Positions 7,342 through 7,592 of a stretch of 7,592 nt of DNA are shown here, one piece after another. The notes beneath the pieces are model-generated. The model saw only the letters and a program-made list of their open reading frames with translations, did no database searches and was not told the DNA's origin. Source of the DNA: VGEM01 sp033764265 (GTDB taxonomy: Bacteria > Pseudomonadota > Alphaproteobacteria > Rhodospirillales > Rhodospirillaceae). The first letter of the stretch is position 1, and each line of letters begins with the position of its first letter. Location of the stretch: contig JANRJB010000301.1 in the NCBI GenBank assembly GCA_033764265.1, forward strand, positions 1 to 7,592, given 5' to 3'. The translations under genes were made by a program, and so were the position numbers.

Positions 7342-7496
7342 CAGGCATTCGATCGGTTCTGTTCGCGGCCTGGCCCTCACGGCATCACGGTCTCGGACGA
7401 CTTTTCAATGTCCCGGGCTTCCAGGCTGCCGTTCGACTGTCAGGCCATTTTCTTTCCACCGCCCGCATTCGCGCGGCCGTCAAGTCCGAGGGCTGA
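7338..7496 (+). pseudogene. Truncated fourth operon gene, disrupted after its first codons
   Basis: An ATG overlaps the czcA stop as ATGA and is preceded by GAGG at 7327-7330 with 7-base spacing, the signature of a translationally coupled downstream gene. The first residues, MTGIRSVLFAAW, look like the start of a signal peptide or membrane anchor. The hydrophobic stretch then breaks off into unrelated sequence (PSRHHGLGRLF...) and stops at 7494-7496 after 52 residues. The break lies close to where the minus-strand transposase-like frame terminates, so I infer that an insertion removed the rest of the gene. The original function cannot be recognised from about a dozen residues. A genuine 52-residue protein is possible but less likely. 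Confidence 0.4.
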
Positions 7497-7592
7497 TCGG
7501 TCGTTACTCTTCGTCGCGCTGCTGCAACCAACGCTTCGAATGTGTTCCTTCTCCTGAGGACGGTCCAGACGATCCGGGCCAGCATGGCGGCC
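7385..7592 (-). CDS. Probable 3' end of an IS110-type transposase gene, partial
   Basis: On the minus strand an open frame enters from the right edge and reads AAMLARIVWTVLRRRNTFEA, then a basic tail, stopping at 7385-7387. The ARIVW-x-VL pattern near the C-terminus resembles the ending of IS110/IS116-family transposases, DEDD recombinases that move their own element. The catalytic N-terminal domain would lie beyond the window, so the assignment rests on about 20 residues seen by eye. The internal ATG at 7583-7585 is not likely to be the start. The tail after about 7520 is not a recognisable part of the family and may be read-through beyond the original end. If correct, the terminus of this element lies around 7365-7390 and accounts for the broken gene after czcA. 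Confidence 0.45.
   Translation of the reverse strand, partial: AAMLARIVWTVLRRRNTFEALVAAARRRVTTDQPSDLTAARMRAVERKWPDSRTAAWKPGTLKSRPRP

Noticed and set aside
7329..7375. Inverted repeat GGCCAGGCC / GGCCTGGCC as a terminator after czcA
   Set aside because: The arms are only 9 bp, the loop is 29 bases and no T-run follows; it also overlaps a coupled start codon. It could be chance in GC-rich DNA.
4402..7380. A 992-codon open frame on the minus strand opposite czcA
   Set aside because: It mirrors the high-GC codon pattern of czcA in the antisense frame, is rich in H, Q, R, D and G as such shadows are, and shows no recognisable domain.
1..7592. CRISPR arrays, tRNA/rRNA genes, riboswitches or phage-defence genes
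   Set aside because: No regularly spaced repeats, no tRNA-like arms and no such protein motifs were seen in either strand.

Overview
The window carries a CzcCBA-type heavy-metal efflux operon, about 5.9 kb on the + strand. An IS4-family insertion sequence lies immediately upstream, and what looks like the end of an IS110-type transposase gene enters from the right edge. The efflux genes are strongly GC-rich with G/C-heavy third codon positions, and the tripartite pump spans two membranes, so the host is a high-GC Gram-negative bacterium, most likely a proteobacterium. Nothing here fixes the genus. The surroundings look like accessory, mobile, metal-resistance DNA rather than a conserved core locus.

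Layout. Bases 1-104 are a perfect inverted copy of bases 1446-1549, the translation-start region of czcC, and the match runs to the window edge. Bases 105-1434 are a complete 1330-bp IS4-family element with 18-bp terminal inverted repeats. Its transposase keeps the full DDE/YREK catalytic set, but a frameshift near base 1261 removes its last ~50 residues. The czcC start with the best ribosome binding site lies only 46 bp beyond the IS. Then come czcC (outer membrane factor), czcB (periplasmic adaptor) and czcA (HME-RND inner-membrane pump), separated by 1 bp and 10 bp. A fourth operon gene begins at the czcA stop (ATGA overlap) but loses recognisable sequence within about a dozen codons, near the place where the minus-strand transposase-like reading frame ends.

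How the genes work together. By family knowledge, CzcA uses the proton gradient to drive divalent metal ions such as Zn, Cd, Co or Ni outward, CzcB couples the pump to CzcC, and CzcC forms the outer-membrane exit duct. The proton-relay residues fall at D402, D408 and E415, the numbers reported for Cupriavidus metallidurans CzcA. No regulator, two-component system or CDF-type CzcD is present in the window. The IS has separated the operon from whatever promoter it originally had.

I see no evidence of a wholly new system. The most unusual structure is the perfect inverted duplication of the czcC 5' region on both sides of the IS, offset by exactly 11 bp. It is either a real IS-linked inverted duplication of the efflux locus or an assembly/amplification fold-back. 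Further points worth a look are the frameshifted transposase, the adaptor without a coiled-coil hairpin, the czcC start ambiguity and the truncated fourth gene.
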